DNA of 64,000 nt from assembly GCA_910587955.1 (NCBI GenBank), contig CAJUNN010000003.1:1-64000 (forward strand). The letters run 5' to 3'. This document shows positions 43,661 through 51,140 of the stretch, piece after piece. Below the pieces are notes generated by a model, which was not told the origin of the DNA, made no database searches, and saw only the letters and a program-made list of their open reading frames with translations. Source of the DNA: an uncultured Lachnospiraceae bacterium. Lineage in GTDB: Bacteria > Bacillota > Clostridia > Lachnospirales > Lachnospiraceae. The position numbers were made by a program, and so were the translations under genes. Each line of letters opens with the position of its first letter. The stretch's first letter is position 1.

Positions 43661-45171
43661 GCCCTGGCCTCCTTTCTCTGCTCGCCCAGGGAAGCTGCCA
43701 TAATCATTTCCTGGGATACCTCGCCGCTGTTAAACTCGCCTGTTACATGGCCGGATTTCATAACCACAATCCGGTCCGCCATGCCCAGCACCTCCGGCAT
43801 CTCGGAGGAAACCATAATGATGGCGTATCCGCTGGAGGCAAGCTCGTTCATAATCTCATAGATGGAATATTTGGCGCCTACGTCGATACCTTTGGTAGGC
43901 TCATCCAGAATCAGCACCTTCAAAGGCCGGCTCAAAAGCTTGGCAAATACTACCTTCTGCTGGTTGCCGCCGGAAAGGGAGGACGGCGGCGCGCTGATAT
44001 CCTTGGCCTTCAGGGATATCTTCTGGCACAGCTCAATAGCATTCTGAATCTCCGCTTTCTCGTCCAGCATATAGGCCTTGGCAAAGTGATTCATATCCGC
44101 AGAGGATACGTTCTGGTAAATGGGAAGCTCGTTGATAAGTCCCTGGGTCTGCCGGTTCTCCGGCAAAAGGCCGATGCCCTGCTTAAAGGCTTCCACCGGG
44201 CTCTTCACCTGAATCTCCTGTCCCTCCAGGGAGATCCTTCCGCTGTCCGGGTTCATAATCCCGAAAATCGTCTGGCAGACTTCTGTACGTCCTGCGCCTA
44301 CCAGGCCGGTAAGAGCCAGGATTTCACCCTTCTTTACCTCAAAGGAAATATTTTTAAAGTAACCTTCTTTGGAAATATTTTCCACTTTCAGCACGGTCTC
44401 GCCGATCTTTGCCGTCTTCTCCGGGTACATCTGATCCAGCTCCCGGCCTACCATCGCCCCGATAAGCTTCTGGTTGGAAATCTTATCCACATCCCAGCAG
44501 CCGATGTACTGGGCGTCACGGAACACGGTTACGCGGGTGGCCAGCCGGTACATATCCTCAAACCGGTGGGAAATCAGGATAATGGAAACTCCCTCGTTGC
44601 GGAGCCTCTCCGCAATGCTGTACAGCTCCTCGCACTCATTGGCCGTCAGGGAAGCTGTGGGCTCATCCATAATCAGAATCCGTGCATCCCGGGAGAGCGC
44701 TTTGGCAATCTCCACCAGCTGCTGTGCAGCCACGCTTAAAGACCCCATAGGCTTTGTCACATCGATCTCTTTGCTCAGGGGCTCGATCAGTTCCTTGGCC
44801 CGCTTGTTCATCTGGCGCCAGTCGTACATGCCCAGCTTATTCTTAATCTCCTGCCCCATAAAAATATTTTCCGTTACGGACAGGTCCGGAAATGCGGTTA
44901 CGTGCTGGTAGATGGCCGCGATTCCAAGTTTGGCAGAATCCATGGTGTTCCTGGGGCTGATCCGCTCTCCCTCCAGGAGCATAATTCCGCTGTCCGGCTG
45001 GTGAACACCGGTGATAACTTTGATAAACGTGGACTTACCTGCACCATTTTCACCCATGAGCGCATGGATTTCGCCTTTCTTCAGCTGGAACTGGACGCCT
45101 GCCAGAGCCGTTACGCCGCCGAAGGTTTTGACTACATCTTTCAGCTCAAGAATGTAATTTTGCTCATTCAC
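43657..45171 (-). CDS. Sugar ABC transporter ATP-binding protein (duplicated NBD)
   Basis: A 504-residue protein with two tandem ABC ATPase domains, as in RbsA/MglA/RhaT. The first domain has Walker A MGENGAGKSTFIKVITG, signature LSVAAQQLVEIAKAL and ILIMDEPTASL. The second has a variant Walker A, GLVGAGRTEVC, and LSGGNQQKVVFAKLL with LILDEPTKGIDVG. It is the first gene of the leftward transporter operon. Confidence 0.94.
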   Translation of the reverse strand: MNEQNYILELKDVVKTFGGVTALAGVQFQLKKGEIHALMGENGAGKSTFIKVITGVHQPDSGIMLLEGERISPRNTMDSAKLGIAAIYQHVTAFPDLSVTENIFMGQEIKNKLGMYDWRQMNKRAKELIEPLSKEIDVTKPMGSLSVAAQQLVEIAKALSRDARILIMDEPTASLTANECEELYSIAERLRNEGVSIILISHRFEDMYRLATRVTVFRDAQYIGCWDVDKISNQKLIGAMVGRELDQMYPEKTAKIGETVLKVENISKEGYFKNISFEVKKGEILALTGLVGAGRTEVCQTIFGIMNPDSGRISLEGQEIQVKSPVEAFKQGIGLLPENRQTQGLINELPIYQNVSSADMNHFAKAYMLDEKAEIQNAIELCQKISLKAKDISAPPSSLSGGNQQKVVFAKLLSRPLKVLILDEPTKGIDVGAKYSIYEIMNELASSGYAIIMVSSEMPEVLGMADRIVVMKSGHVTGEFNSGEVSQEMIMAASLGEQRKEARA

Positions 45172-45363
45172 CTTACCCTACTCCTTCCTTGCATTAATCT
45201 CATGCCTCTACATAACCCCAAATCGCCCCAATTTTCAATATCAAATATTGTGTTTTCGGTATCATTTATTGTTTTTTTGTTAAAACTATGTTATATTACT
45301 TGTGTGTGGAGCTCTTTTTTATAAAAACGCACAAAACGTTCCATTATCAGCGAGGTACGGACT
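45172..45363. promoter_or_regulatory. Divergent control region between transporter operon and AraC gene
   Basis: For the rightward AraC gene, TTGTTT (45269-45274) and TATATT (45292-45297) are 17 bp apart. For the leftward transporter, TTGAAA (45233-45238) and TTATGT (45210-45215) are also 17 bp apart. Between them TGTTTTCGGTATCA (45251-45264) matches a catabolite-responsive element consensus at 13 of 14 positions, suggesting CcpA control of the divergent units. All three are predictions by eye. Confidence 0.45.
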
Positions 45364-46212
45364 ATGAAATTGCCACAAAAAGAATTTCCGCCAAATTATA
45401 TACATAAAACAAATCCACTGCCAAACAAATACGTATCCCTTCCTTTCCAGCTGGTCCGGTGCGGCTTCACCAATGAGCGCCACTTAAGTTTTGAATCCAA
45501 CTATACGGATTTCGTCATTTTCTATGTGCTGGAAGGGGTTGCCCAGTATACCAAATACAAAGATGTGCGCTACATCAATCCCGAAACTATTATCATTTCT
45601 AATTGTAACACAAAACTCTCTTTTTCAAAAGCTACCGCCGGCTGGAAATATTTTTACGTGGTTTTCTGCGGAAGCCATGCCAAACTCTACTACAACATGA
45701 TCCGGGACACCCAGGGCATCATTCCTATCCTGCCCCTGCACAATATCCGGGGCTATTTCACCGATCTCTGCCTGATGCACTATAAGGAAGATATTTATGT
45801 CCAGATGCAGGCCTGCTATCTGCTCCACCAGATCATCCATGAACTGATCCAGGTGACACGGAATATCAACGAAGCCCGCCTCCTCACCCCCGTCCAGCAG
45901 ACGGTGGTAAACACGGCTCTTAAATACATTGATGAGCATTACAAAGAAGAGCTGACCATCGACAAGATCTGCGCCAAGGTAAGCTTCTCCAAATACTATT
46001 TCTGCAAAATTTTTAAGGAACACACGGGTATGACTCTGCACCAGTACCTGACGGAATACCGGGTCAACAAATCCAAAGAATACCTGACCTACTCCAAGCT
46101 CCCCATTCATGCCGTCGCCCTGGAGGTAGGCTTTAAGAATACCCTCAACTACAGCCGTAGCTTTAAGCAGTATGTGAAGATGACCCCCAGCGAATACCGG
46201 GAGGCCTTTTAA
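45364..46212 (+). CDS. AraC family transcriptional regulator
   Basis: A 282-residue regulator with an N-terminal cupin-type domain (residues about 30-130, HLSFESNYTDFVIFYVLEG) and a C-terminal AraC double helix-turn-helix: ELTIDKICAKVSFSKYYFC and LNYSRSFKQYVKMTPSEYRE. ATG 45364 has a GAGGT site at good spacing. It is divergent from the transporter operon and could control it, in addition to the AraC protein at 38.8 kb; the locus thus has two candidates for rhamnose control. Confidence 0.9.
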   Translation: MKLPQKEFPPNYIHKTNPLPNKYVSLPFQLVRCGFTNERHLSFESNYTDFVIFYVLEGVAQYTKYKDVRYINPETIIISNCNTKLSFSKATAGWKYFYVVFCGSHAKLYYNMIRDTQGIIPILPLHNIRGYFTDLCLMHYKEDIYVQMQACYLLHQIIHELIQVTRNINEARLLTPVQQTVVNTALKYIDEHYKEELTIDKICAKVSFSKYYFCKIFKEHTGMTLHQYLTEYRVNKSKEYLTYSKLPIHAVALEVGFKNTLNYSRSFKQYVKMTPSEYREAF

Positions 46213-46234
46213 ACAGAATTTACAACTGGCTTCT

Positions 46235-46275
46235 GTGACTTTGTCACGGAAAAAGAAAATCTCTTTCTGTATGCT
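46235..46275 (+). promoter_or_regulatory. Crp/Fnr-type operator and promoter of the ferredoxin gene
   Basis: The palindrome GTGACTTTGTCAC (46235-46247, centre 46241) lies 29 nt before the first base of TATGCT (46270-46275), a fair -10 box; no -35 hexamer is needed if an activator binds at -41. The start is predicted near 46282, and the ATG at 46303 follows GGAG. The same arrangement recurs at 47067-47107. Confidence 0.65.
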
Positions 46276-46302
46276 GATTTCAAAACAGAAGGAGATTTTA
46301 TT

Positions 46303-46500
46303 ATGGCAAAAAGAAAAGCGGCCGTCCATATCCGGGAATGTGTTGCCTGCGGATGCTGCATCAAAGTTTGTCCCAAAAATGCGATCGCAGTTCCCAGAGG
46401 AATCTACGCCGAAATTAACGAAGACTTGTGCGTGGGATGCGGAAAATGTGCAAAAGAATGTCCCGCAAGCGCTATCACACTGGAGGCGGCCGGACAATGA
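46303..46500 (+). CDS. 2[4Fe-4S] ferredoxin
   Basis: A 65-residue ferredoxin with two cluster motifs, CVACGCCIKVCPKNAI and CVGCGKCAKECPASAI, both CxxCxxCxxxCP. Basic N-terminus KRKAAVHIRE. It carries low-potential electrons; its partner is presumably the membrane protein whose gene overlaps by 4 nt (ATGA at 46497). GGAG precedes the ATG. The preceding palindrome suggests redox or oxygen control. Confidence 0.92.
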   Translation: MAKRKAAVHIRECVACGCCIKVCPKNAIAVPRGIYAEINEDLCVGCGKCAKECPASAITLEAAGQ

Positions 46501-47087
46501 AAGAAAAAAAGAAATGGTACGATTACCTGTGGATCTTTTCCCTTACCTATTTGATTTTAGGCTTTTTCAATATCCTTTTTGCGTGGCTTGGGCTTCTCTG
46601 CTTCTTTATTCCCCTTCTCATCGCCCTCCTAAAAGGAAATAAAGCCTACTGCAACAAATACTGCGGCAGAGGACAGCTTTTTTCCCTGGCAGGCGGCAGA
46701 TTCGGTCTTTCCCGCAGAAAAGACATTCCCAAATGGATGAAGTCCGGCTGTTTCCGTTACGGATTTCTCATCTTCTTCTTTGTAATGTTTTTTCTGATGC
46801 TGTGGAACACCTACCTGGTATTCGCAGGCTCCCGGGATCTGAGCACTGCGGTAACGCTTCTGTGGACCTTAAAGCTTCCATGGCACTGGGCCTATCACGG
46901 CACCCTGTTCTACGACGGCACCGCACAATTTGCCTTCGGCTTTTACAGCGTGATGCTCACCTCCACCGTGCTGGGATTTATCACGATGCTTTTGTATAAA
47001 CCCCGTTCCTGGTGCGTGTACTGTCCCATGGGAACTATGACACAGCTCATCTGCCGGGCAAAAAATGTGACTTCGTCACAGAAATAA
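46497..47087 (+). CDS. NapH/CcoG-like membrane protein with cysteine motifs
   Basis: A 196-residue membrane protein with about five hydrophobic segments. Cysteine motifs resemble the Fe-S binding CxxxC(P) motifs of NapH and CcoG: AYCNKYCGRGQLF near residue 48 and SWCVYCPMGTMTQLI near residue 175. It is shorter than NapH and has no terminal ferredoxin domain, that part being supplied by the separate ferredoxin gene. An electron-transfer role between the membrane and cytoplasm is likely. The second operator lies within its last codons. Confidence 0.8.
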   Translation: MKEKKKWYDYLWIFSLTYLILGFFNILFAWLGLLCFFIPLLIALLKGNKAYCNKYCGRGQLFSLAGGRFGLSRRKDIPKWMKSGCFRYGFLIFFFVMFFLMLWNTYLVFAGSRDLSTAVTLLWTLKLPWHWAYHGTLFYDGTAQFAFGFYSVMLTSTVLGFITMLLYKPRSWCVYCPMGTMTQLICRAKNVTSSQK

Positions 47088-47107
47088 AACAAAACACACG
47101 ATATGAT
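47067..47107 (+). promoter_or_regulatory. Crp/Fnr-type operator and promoter of the thioredoxin gene
   Basis: GTGACTTCGTCAC (47067-47079, centre 47073), within the 3' end of the membrane-protein gene, is 29 nt before TATGAT (47102-47107). The start is predicted near 47114, and trx begins at 47140. The geometry is identical to the ferredoxin promoter, and the half-site fits the CRP-like recognition helix of the Crp/Fnr protein encoded just downstream. Confidence 0.65.
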
Positions 47108-47139
47108 AGACACAGCAAAAAGAAAGGAAGGTAACAACT

Positions 47140-47448
47140 ATGTCAGTACTTCGCGTAAATAAAACTAATTTCGATTCTGTGAAAACAAGCGGCAAGACCG
47201 TTCTTCTGGATTTCTATGCCGACTGGTGCGGTCCCTGCCGCATGGTGTCTCCCCTGGTGGACGAAATTGCAGAGGAAAATCCCCAGTATCTTGTGGGCAA
47301 AATCAACGTAGACGAAGAGCCGGAGCTTGCTCAAACCTTCGGAGTGTTCAGCATTCCCACGCTGGTTGTCATGAAGGACGGCGCCGTAGTCCATCAGTCA
47401 GCCGGAGCAAAGCCGAAGGCACAGATTCTTTCCTTATTAGAGGGCTAA
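47140..47448 (+). CDS. trxA: Thioredoxin
   Basis: A 102-residue thioredoxin with the canonical active site FYADWCGPCRMVSPLV and the cis-Pro segment FGVFSIPTLVVMKDG. GGAAGG precedes ATG 47140. It reduces disulfides in cytoplasmic proteins. It is cotranscribed with, or separately activated after, the ferredoxin and membrane genes. Its end overlaps the convergent Crp/Fnr gene by 12 nt. Confidence 0.95.
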   Translation: MSVLRVNKTNFDSVKTSGKTVLLDFYADWCGPCRMVSPLVDEIAEENPQYLVGKINVDEEPELAQTFGVFSIPTLVVMKDGAVVHQSAGAKPKAQILSLLEG

Positions 47449-48111
47449 TCTGCGGAGGCGTTTCTTATCAAGGATTTTCACGCCTTTCCGGGAAACCTCC
47501 ACAAGCCCTTCGCCGGCAAAATATTTCAGCATTCTTGAAACTACTTCACGGGCAGATCCCATATAACGGGCAATCTGCCCGTGAGTCAGTGCTATGGTAT
47601 CCGAACCCGTCCTTGCGGACTCATCCGAAAGGAAAATCGCAAGACGTTTATCAATGCTTAAAAAAAGAATCTGCTGCATAACCCACATGACATCCGAAAA
47701 ACGGCTGACAGCCGTTTCCAGGGCAAATATTTTCATGCCGGGATTACGCTCCGAGACAGCGGCAAAAACAGGGCCTGCAATCACACAGCATTCGCTCTCC
47801 TCCTCCGCGTCCAGAAATACATCAAAGGTGACGGCGTCCAGCACGCAGGATGCAGAGAGCATACACATATCGCCTCCATGCAGACGGTACAAGGTAATCT
47901 CTTTCCCCTCTTCTGACATTATAAAAAGCCTGAGACTCCCCGACCGGACCAGGACTACGCCGGAACACTCACCGCCGTCGTGGACGTTCCTGCCTGCCGC
48001 ATAAACTACCTTGTGGGAATTCCGGCAAATATGGTCCCGGTCCGCCTGGGACAGCTCCTTCCAAAAAGGAAAAATTTCTCTGTAAACAGCCTCAAATTCT
48101 GCCTGATCCAT
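47437..48111 (-). CDS. Crp/Fnr family transcriptional regulator
   Basis: A 224-residue regulator with an N-terminal cyclic-nucleotide-type beta-barrel (residues about 15-125) and a C-terminal winged helix-turn-helix, LTHGQIARYMGSAREVVSRML. The recognition helix R-E-x-x-x-R fits CRP-like GTGA half-sites and matches the GTGAC palindromes upstream of the ferredoxin and trx genes. Cysteines cluster in GGDMCMLSASCVLD and SECCVIAG, so thiol or Fe-S sensing is possible. It has a sigma-A promoter at 48150-48178 and no GTGAC site of its own. Confidence 0.9.
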   Translation of the reverse strand: MDQAEFEAVYREIFPFWKELSQADRDHICRNSHKVVYAAGRNVHDGGECSGVVLVRSGSLRLFIMSEEGKEITLYRLHGGDMCMLSASCVLDAVTFDVFLDAEEESECCVIAGPVFAAVSERNPGMKIFALETAVSRFSDVMWVMQQILFLSIDKRLAIFLSDESARTGSDTIALTHGQIARYMGSAREVVSRMLKYFAGEGLVEVSRKGVKILDKKRLRRLAL

Positions 48112-48149
48112 TCCCCTTGTCCTCCCTTTGAAAATTTTCTTTCTTAATT

Positions 48150-48178
48150 ATCATACCCTTCTCTCTTTGGAAGTGCAA
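48150..48178 (-). promoter_or_regulatory. Promoter of the Crp/Fnr gene
   Basis: On the minus strand TTGCAC (48173-48178) and TATGAT (48150-48155) are separated by 17 bp. No GTGAC palindrome is present here, so the regulator is probably made constitutively. Confidence 0.6.
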
Positions 48179-48185
48179 GCACATT

Positions 48186-48225
48186 AAAAAAGTGCGTTCC
48201 GGGAATTTCCTTCCCGGCCGCACTT
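48186..48225 (-). terminator. Intrinsic terminator downstream of the 80-residue protein gene
   Basis: AAGTGCG...CGCACTT with an inner CCGGGA...TTCCCGG makes a long stem. On the minus strand the end is CACTTTTTTAATG. It lies 18 nt past the stop at 48244 and before the Crp/Fnr promoter. Confidence 0.85.
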
Positions 48226-48243
48226 CATCCTGCAGCCTCCGAT

Positions 48244-48486
48244 CTATGACGCCTCCTCCTGCACCTGCATTCCCTGGAGATACTCCAGAATCTCCGACGC
48301 AGAAAGCCGGTTCTGCTGCATGTAAGCGTACAGTTCCTGCATCTCCTCGTCCCGTTTGGCTTTCAAAAGTTCTTCCCGCTCCTTCTCCAATATCTGAAGG
48401 GCTTCCTTATGTTTCCGAAGCTTTTCTGCGTTCTCCTCCAGAAGTGTTTCATAGGATTTTCTGATTTTTGTTCTTGGCCTTGCCAT
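48244..48486 (-). CDS. Small coiled-coil protein of unknown function
   Basis: An 80-residue charged, helical protein beginning MARPRTKIRKSYETLLEENA and continuing through KHKEALQILEKEREELLK; a long coiled coil is evident. The last 20 residues, LSASEILEYLQGMQV, look like a short interaction motif. Start ATG 48486 has AGGAGG at good spacing; an upstream ATG at 48504 lacks one. No family recognised. It lies at the left edge of the relic zone near tRNA-Leu and has its own terminator. Confidence 0.6.
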   Translation of the reverse strand: MARPRTKIRKSYETLLEENAEKLRKHKEALQILEKEREELLKAKRDEEMQELYAYMQQNRLSASEILEYLQGMQVQEEAS

Positions 48487-48504
48487 GATCTTGTCCTCCT
48501 GCAT

Positions 48505-48765
48505 ATTTTATTTCCGCGATCATTCCGAATACTAGAACTATATGCAGAAAGTGGAAATTTTATTCATAAAACTTCTTTTTCTTCCAAAAGTTCCTGTTTT
48601 GGAAGTATTCCGCCGGACTTTCGGACATTGCCAAACCCCGTTCCTTCCCGAATCCTTCGGGAAGAGCGGGAGGTATTGCTCCCCCCTATCACCAAGAACT
48701 TTCCACGAACCCTGGAGCGTATGGAAAGGAAGGACTCCTGATCCTCTCTTTTTCCGCATGCGGCT
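48505..48765. other. Non-coding relic stretch with small hairpins
   Basis: No credible gene. Two perfect short inverted repeats are visible: TTCCAAAAG...TTTTGGAA (about 48585-48606) and CTTCCCGAA-TCC-TTCGGGAAG (about 48645-48665). Longer plus-strand frames have no RBS and look like noise. The mix suggests decayed mobile DNA. Confidence 0.4.
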
Positions 48766-48945
48766 GTGGCGTTGCTAAAATATTGGAAAAGCTTTAAAAG
48801 TCCACGAAAAATATTAAAACTTGAGGCTGATTTAAAAGCCGCAAAGGAAGAACTGAAGATTGCCTACAAAGAACAATTAAAGGCAGAAAAAGCAGCCGAA
48901 GCTAAAGTCAATAAAGTTGCAAAAGAACCAGATAAATCCTTGTAG
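48766..48945 (+). CDS. Small lysine-rich coiled-coil reading frame, possible gene tail
   Basis: About 59 codons in the plus strand, with GTG 48766 as the first candidate start (no good RBS). The product contains LEADLKAAKEELKIAYKEQL and EKAAEAKVNKVAKEPDK, strongly helical and charged, with codon use like a real gene. It may be the tail of a truncated gene of a mobile element, since an in-frame TGA lies about 20 nt upstream. No family recognised. Confidence 0.35.
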   Translation: MALLKYWKSFKSPRKILKLEADLKAAKEELKIAYKEQLKAEKAAEAKVNKVAKEPDKSL

Positions 48946-48958
48946 GAGAAAGATATAT

Positions 48959-49501
48959 TTAGTATACATATGTAAATGTATCAGATGTACTTTTACCATC
49001 AGAAGAATATGCAGTAACCGTAACAGTATAAGATCCTTTTATATAAAAATTTGCAAGAAAATACCAATTATAGGTGTTTCCATGCATGTTTATGGGTTCT
49101 GCTTCAAATTCGTCTGATTTAGCTGAAATTGTAACATGATCTGCTGAAAATAAAGTTTTTGCTTTTACTAATACGTCAATACCTGATGGAGAAATTTGAA
49201 CTACACTCGTCTCGTAATCGGCTTTTACAGAAAACTTATCTTCTTTAGATTCGGATGATTCATTCGACTCATTATCTGAATCAGTATTTTCATAATTAAA
49301 TGTATTATTGTTTCCTATCACAACTGGTGACTGATTATCAGTATTAATTTCATTATTTTCTAAAATTACAGTTGTGTCTGCTGTTTTGGTATCTTTAAAT
49401 AACTCTTTGCCACCAAATACACTTATTCCTAATATTGTACATATCCCTGCAATAATTCCAATAAAAATACCAATTTTTTCATATAATGGTTTGTTGTTCA
49501 T
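48959..49501 (-). CDS. Membrane-anchored unknown protein with extracellular Ig-like domain
   Basis: 180 residues: a short cytoplasmic N-terminus, one transmembrane helix (IGIFIGIIAGICTILGISVF), an acidic, Asn/Ser-rich linker with SDNESNESSESKEDK, and a C-terminal beta-rich domain with YTVTVTAYSSDGKSTSD, resembling Ig or PKD folds. ATG 49501 is chosen because GGGAG lies 8 nt upstream. It is AT-rich compared with its neighbours and is probably horizontally acquired. Function unknown. Confidence 0.6.
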   Translation of the reverse strand: MNNKPLYEKIGIFIGIIAGICTILGISVFGGKELFKDTKTADTTVILENNEINTDNQSPVVIGNNNTFNYENTDSDNESNESSESKEDKFSVKADYETSVVQISPSGIDVLVKAKTLFSADHVTISAKSDEFEAEPINMHGNTYNWYFLANFYIKGSYTVTVTAYSSDGKSTSDTFTYVY

Positions 49502-49637
49502 TGGTATGTCTCCCATCTAATATATTAATGTTTTTTAATCCAAGTTTCAAATAAATGAAAATAATATTGTTGGTAAAACCATGGAACAGTAATGCAAAGA
49601 AAACCATATTGCCGATATGCTTGTTCGCACTCTTTAT

Positions 49638-49982
49638 TCAAATAATGTAAATGATAGTGAGTGTTATCACATTATTAAATTGTTTAAAGAAAAAGTTCTT
49701 GGGCAACACAGCGACAAACTTTTTCTTCATCGAATCTCCTATATCTTTATAATTTGGATTAAGCGAACGTAAACAATATGACCGATTTTCCAACAAGATT
49801 TTCTTTTTGAATACAACTTTGGTTATTTCATCTTCCATTATACAAAATATACCATAATCATTGTGATCGCAGTTGTCTAATTTCTTGCCAAAAATTACTT
49901 GCCCATTTTTAAAAGTAGTCCCCATACTGTTGCCTTCGATTACAATTCTAAATTCTGTTTCGCCAGGTATTTGATTTTTAAG
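49638..49982 (-). pseudogene. Truncated S24 (LexA-type) repressor, C-terminal peptidase part
   Basis: The frame, open from 49982 after a TGA, reads PGETEFRIVIEGNSMGTTF, which is the S24 peptidase region with the catalytic Ser in GNSM, followed by GIFCIMEDEITKVVFKKK with the probable catalytic Lys and SLNPNYKDI. The N-terminal helix-turn-helix and the start are missing; the first in-frame ATG (49925) falls just after the catalytic serine. This is the remains of a phage or ICE repressor beside the tRNA-Leu gene. Confidence 0.7.
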
Positions 49983-50014
49983 TCAAAAATATAAGGCAAT
50001 CAAAGTAATTGAGT

Positions 50015-50056
50015 AAAAAAAAATACTGAAACACTAGTAAAATCAAGCATTTCAGC
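50015..50056 (-). terminator. Terminator of the tRNA-Leu transcript
   Basis: On the minus strand CTGAAATGCTTG and CTAGTGTTTCAG pair imperfectly around ATTTTA, followed by nine T residues (50015-50023). It lies 13 nt after the tRNA 3' end. Confidence 0.75.
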
Positions 50057-50068
50057 AATTTTTATTCC

Positions 50069-50151
50069 TGCCGGCAGCGGGACTTGAACCCGCACGTGGT
50101 TGCCCACAACAGATTTTGAGTCTGCCTCGTCTGCCATTCCGACACGCCGGC
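50069..50151 (-). tRNA. tRNA-Leu (anticodon CAA)
   Basis: An 83-nt cloverleaf read leftward: acceptor stem GCCGGCG with UGCCGGC and discriminator A, a D-arm with GGCAGAC, anticodon loop CTCAAAA giving anticodon CAA (reads UUG), a long variable arm, and the T-arm GGGTTCAAGTCCC. The long variable arm and the anticodon identify leucine. CCA is not encoded. It has its own promoter and terminator. The relic zone starts at its 3' side, as is usual for integrated elements. Confidence 0.95.
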
Positions 50152-50184
50152 AATTCACAGGCAATACCACCTGCAACGTGTTAT

Positions 50185-50213
50185 ATTGTAGCACAGGAAG
50201 CGAAAAAAGGCAA
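50185..50213 (-). promoter_or_regulatory. Promoter of tRNA-Leu
   Basis: On the minus strand TTGCCT (50208-50213) and TACAAT (50185-50190) are spaced by 17 bp. The start is predicted about 25 nt before the tRNA 5' end. Confidence 0.65.
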
Positions 50214-50222
50214 GCAAAATTT

Positions 50223-51140
50223 TTATCTTTGCAGCGTCTCCAGAAGAGCGGCAAAATACTCCGGCAAAGGCGCTTCAAACTCCATATATTCCCCCGAAGA
50301 AGGGTGCATAAAGCCCAGGATCATAGCGTGAAGCGTCTGCCCCTCCAGCCGGAAGGGTGCTTTCACCCGTCCGTACACCTGGTCGCCCAGAAGCGGATGG
50401 CCCATACCTGCCATATGAACCCGGATCTGGTGAGTCCGTCCCGTCTCCAGACGGCACTCTATATAGGTGTAATTTCCGAAACGCTCCAGCACCCGGTAAT
50501 GGGTGACTGCCTCCCTTCCCCCAGAACGCACCACAGCCATCTTCTTGCGATCCGTGGGGTGGCGGCCGATGGGGGCGTCCACCGTCCCCTCATCCTCCTT
50601 TATATTTCCGCAGACCAGCGCCCGGTACCGGCGTGTAACCGTATGCTCTTTCAGCTGTTCTGCCAGGCAGTTATGGGCCCGATCGTTCTTGCAGGCAATG
50701 AGAACACCGGTAGTATCCCGGTCAATCCGGTGAACGATTCCGGGACGCAGGACTCCGTTGATGCCGGACAGCTCACCTTTGCAGTGAAAAAGCAGGGCGT
50801 TCACCAGGGTCCCGGATGTGTGCCCCGCCGCCGGATGAACCACCATGCCTTTCGGCTTATTTACCAAAATCACGTCCTTGTCTTCGTAGAGAATCTTAAG
50901 GGGCAGATCCTCCGGCTCTATCCTTGGCTCTACGGCCTCTGGGACATCCAGCTCAATGACTGTCCCCGGCACTGCCTTCTCCTTGCCCCGGACCGGCCGT
51001 CCGTCCACGCGCACCCGCTCCTCCTGTATCAGACGCTGGAGATAGGAACGGGAAAACTCCGGCACAAGCCCGGACAAATATTTGTCCATGCGCACACCAG
51101 CCCCATCCTCCGTAACCTCAAACCTGCGGATCGTTTCCAT
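50223..51140 (-). CDS. RluD-type large-subunit rRNA pseudouridine synthase
   Basis: A 305-residue enzyme with an N-terminal S4 domain (VRMDKYLSGLVPEFSRSYLQ) and the catalytic domain with GIVHRIDRDTTGVLIACKN, catalytic Asp, and CRLETGRTHQIRVHM. It is more RluD-like than the 21.4 kb paralogue. ATG 51140 has AGGTGAGAG. It overlaps the 3' end of lspA by 23 nt, as in many Firmicute lspA-ylyB operons. Confidence 0.92.
   Translation of the reverse strand: METIRRFEVTEDGAGVRMDKYLSGLVPEFSRSYLQRLIQEERVRVDGRPVRGKEKAVPGTVIELDVPEAVEPRIEPEDLPLKILYEDKDVILVNKPKGMVVHPAAGHTSGTLVNALLFHCKGELSGINGVLRPGIVHRIDRDTTGVLIACKNDRAHNCLAEQLKEHTVTRRYRALVCGNIKEDEGTVDAPIGRHPTDRKKMAVVRSGGREAVTHYRVLERFGNYTYIECRLETGRTHQIRVHMAGMGHPLLGDQVYGRVKAPFRLEGQTLHAMILGFMHPSSGEYMEFEAPLPEYFAALLETLQR

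Noticed and set aside
45625..46497. 290-codon minus-strand frame opposite the AraC gene and ferredoxin
   Set aside because: Shadow frame; the overlapped proteins are clear, and the cysteines it shows are reverse reads of ferredoxin codons.
48200..50160. Direct repeat of the tRNA-Leu 3' end marking attL/attR
   Set aside because: No second copy of the tRNA 3' segment was found within the relic zone, so element ends could not be defined.
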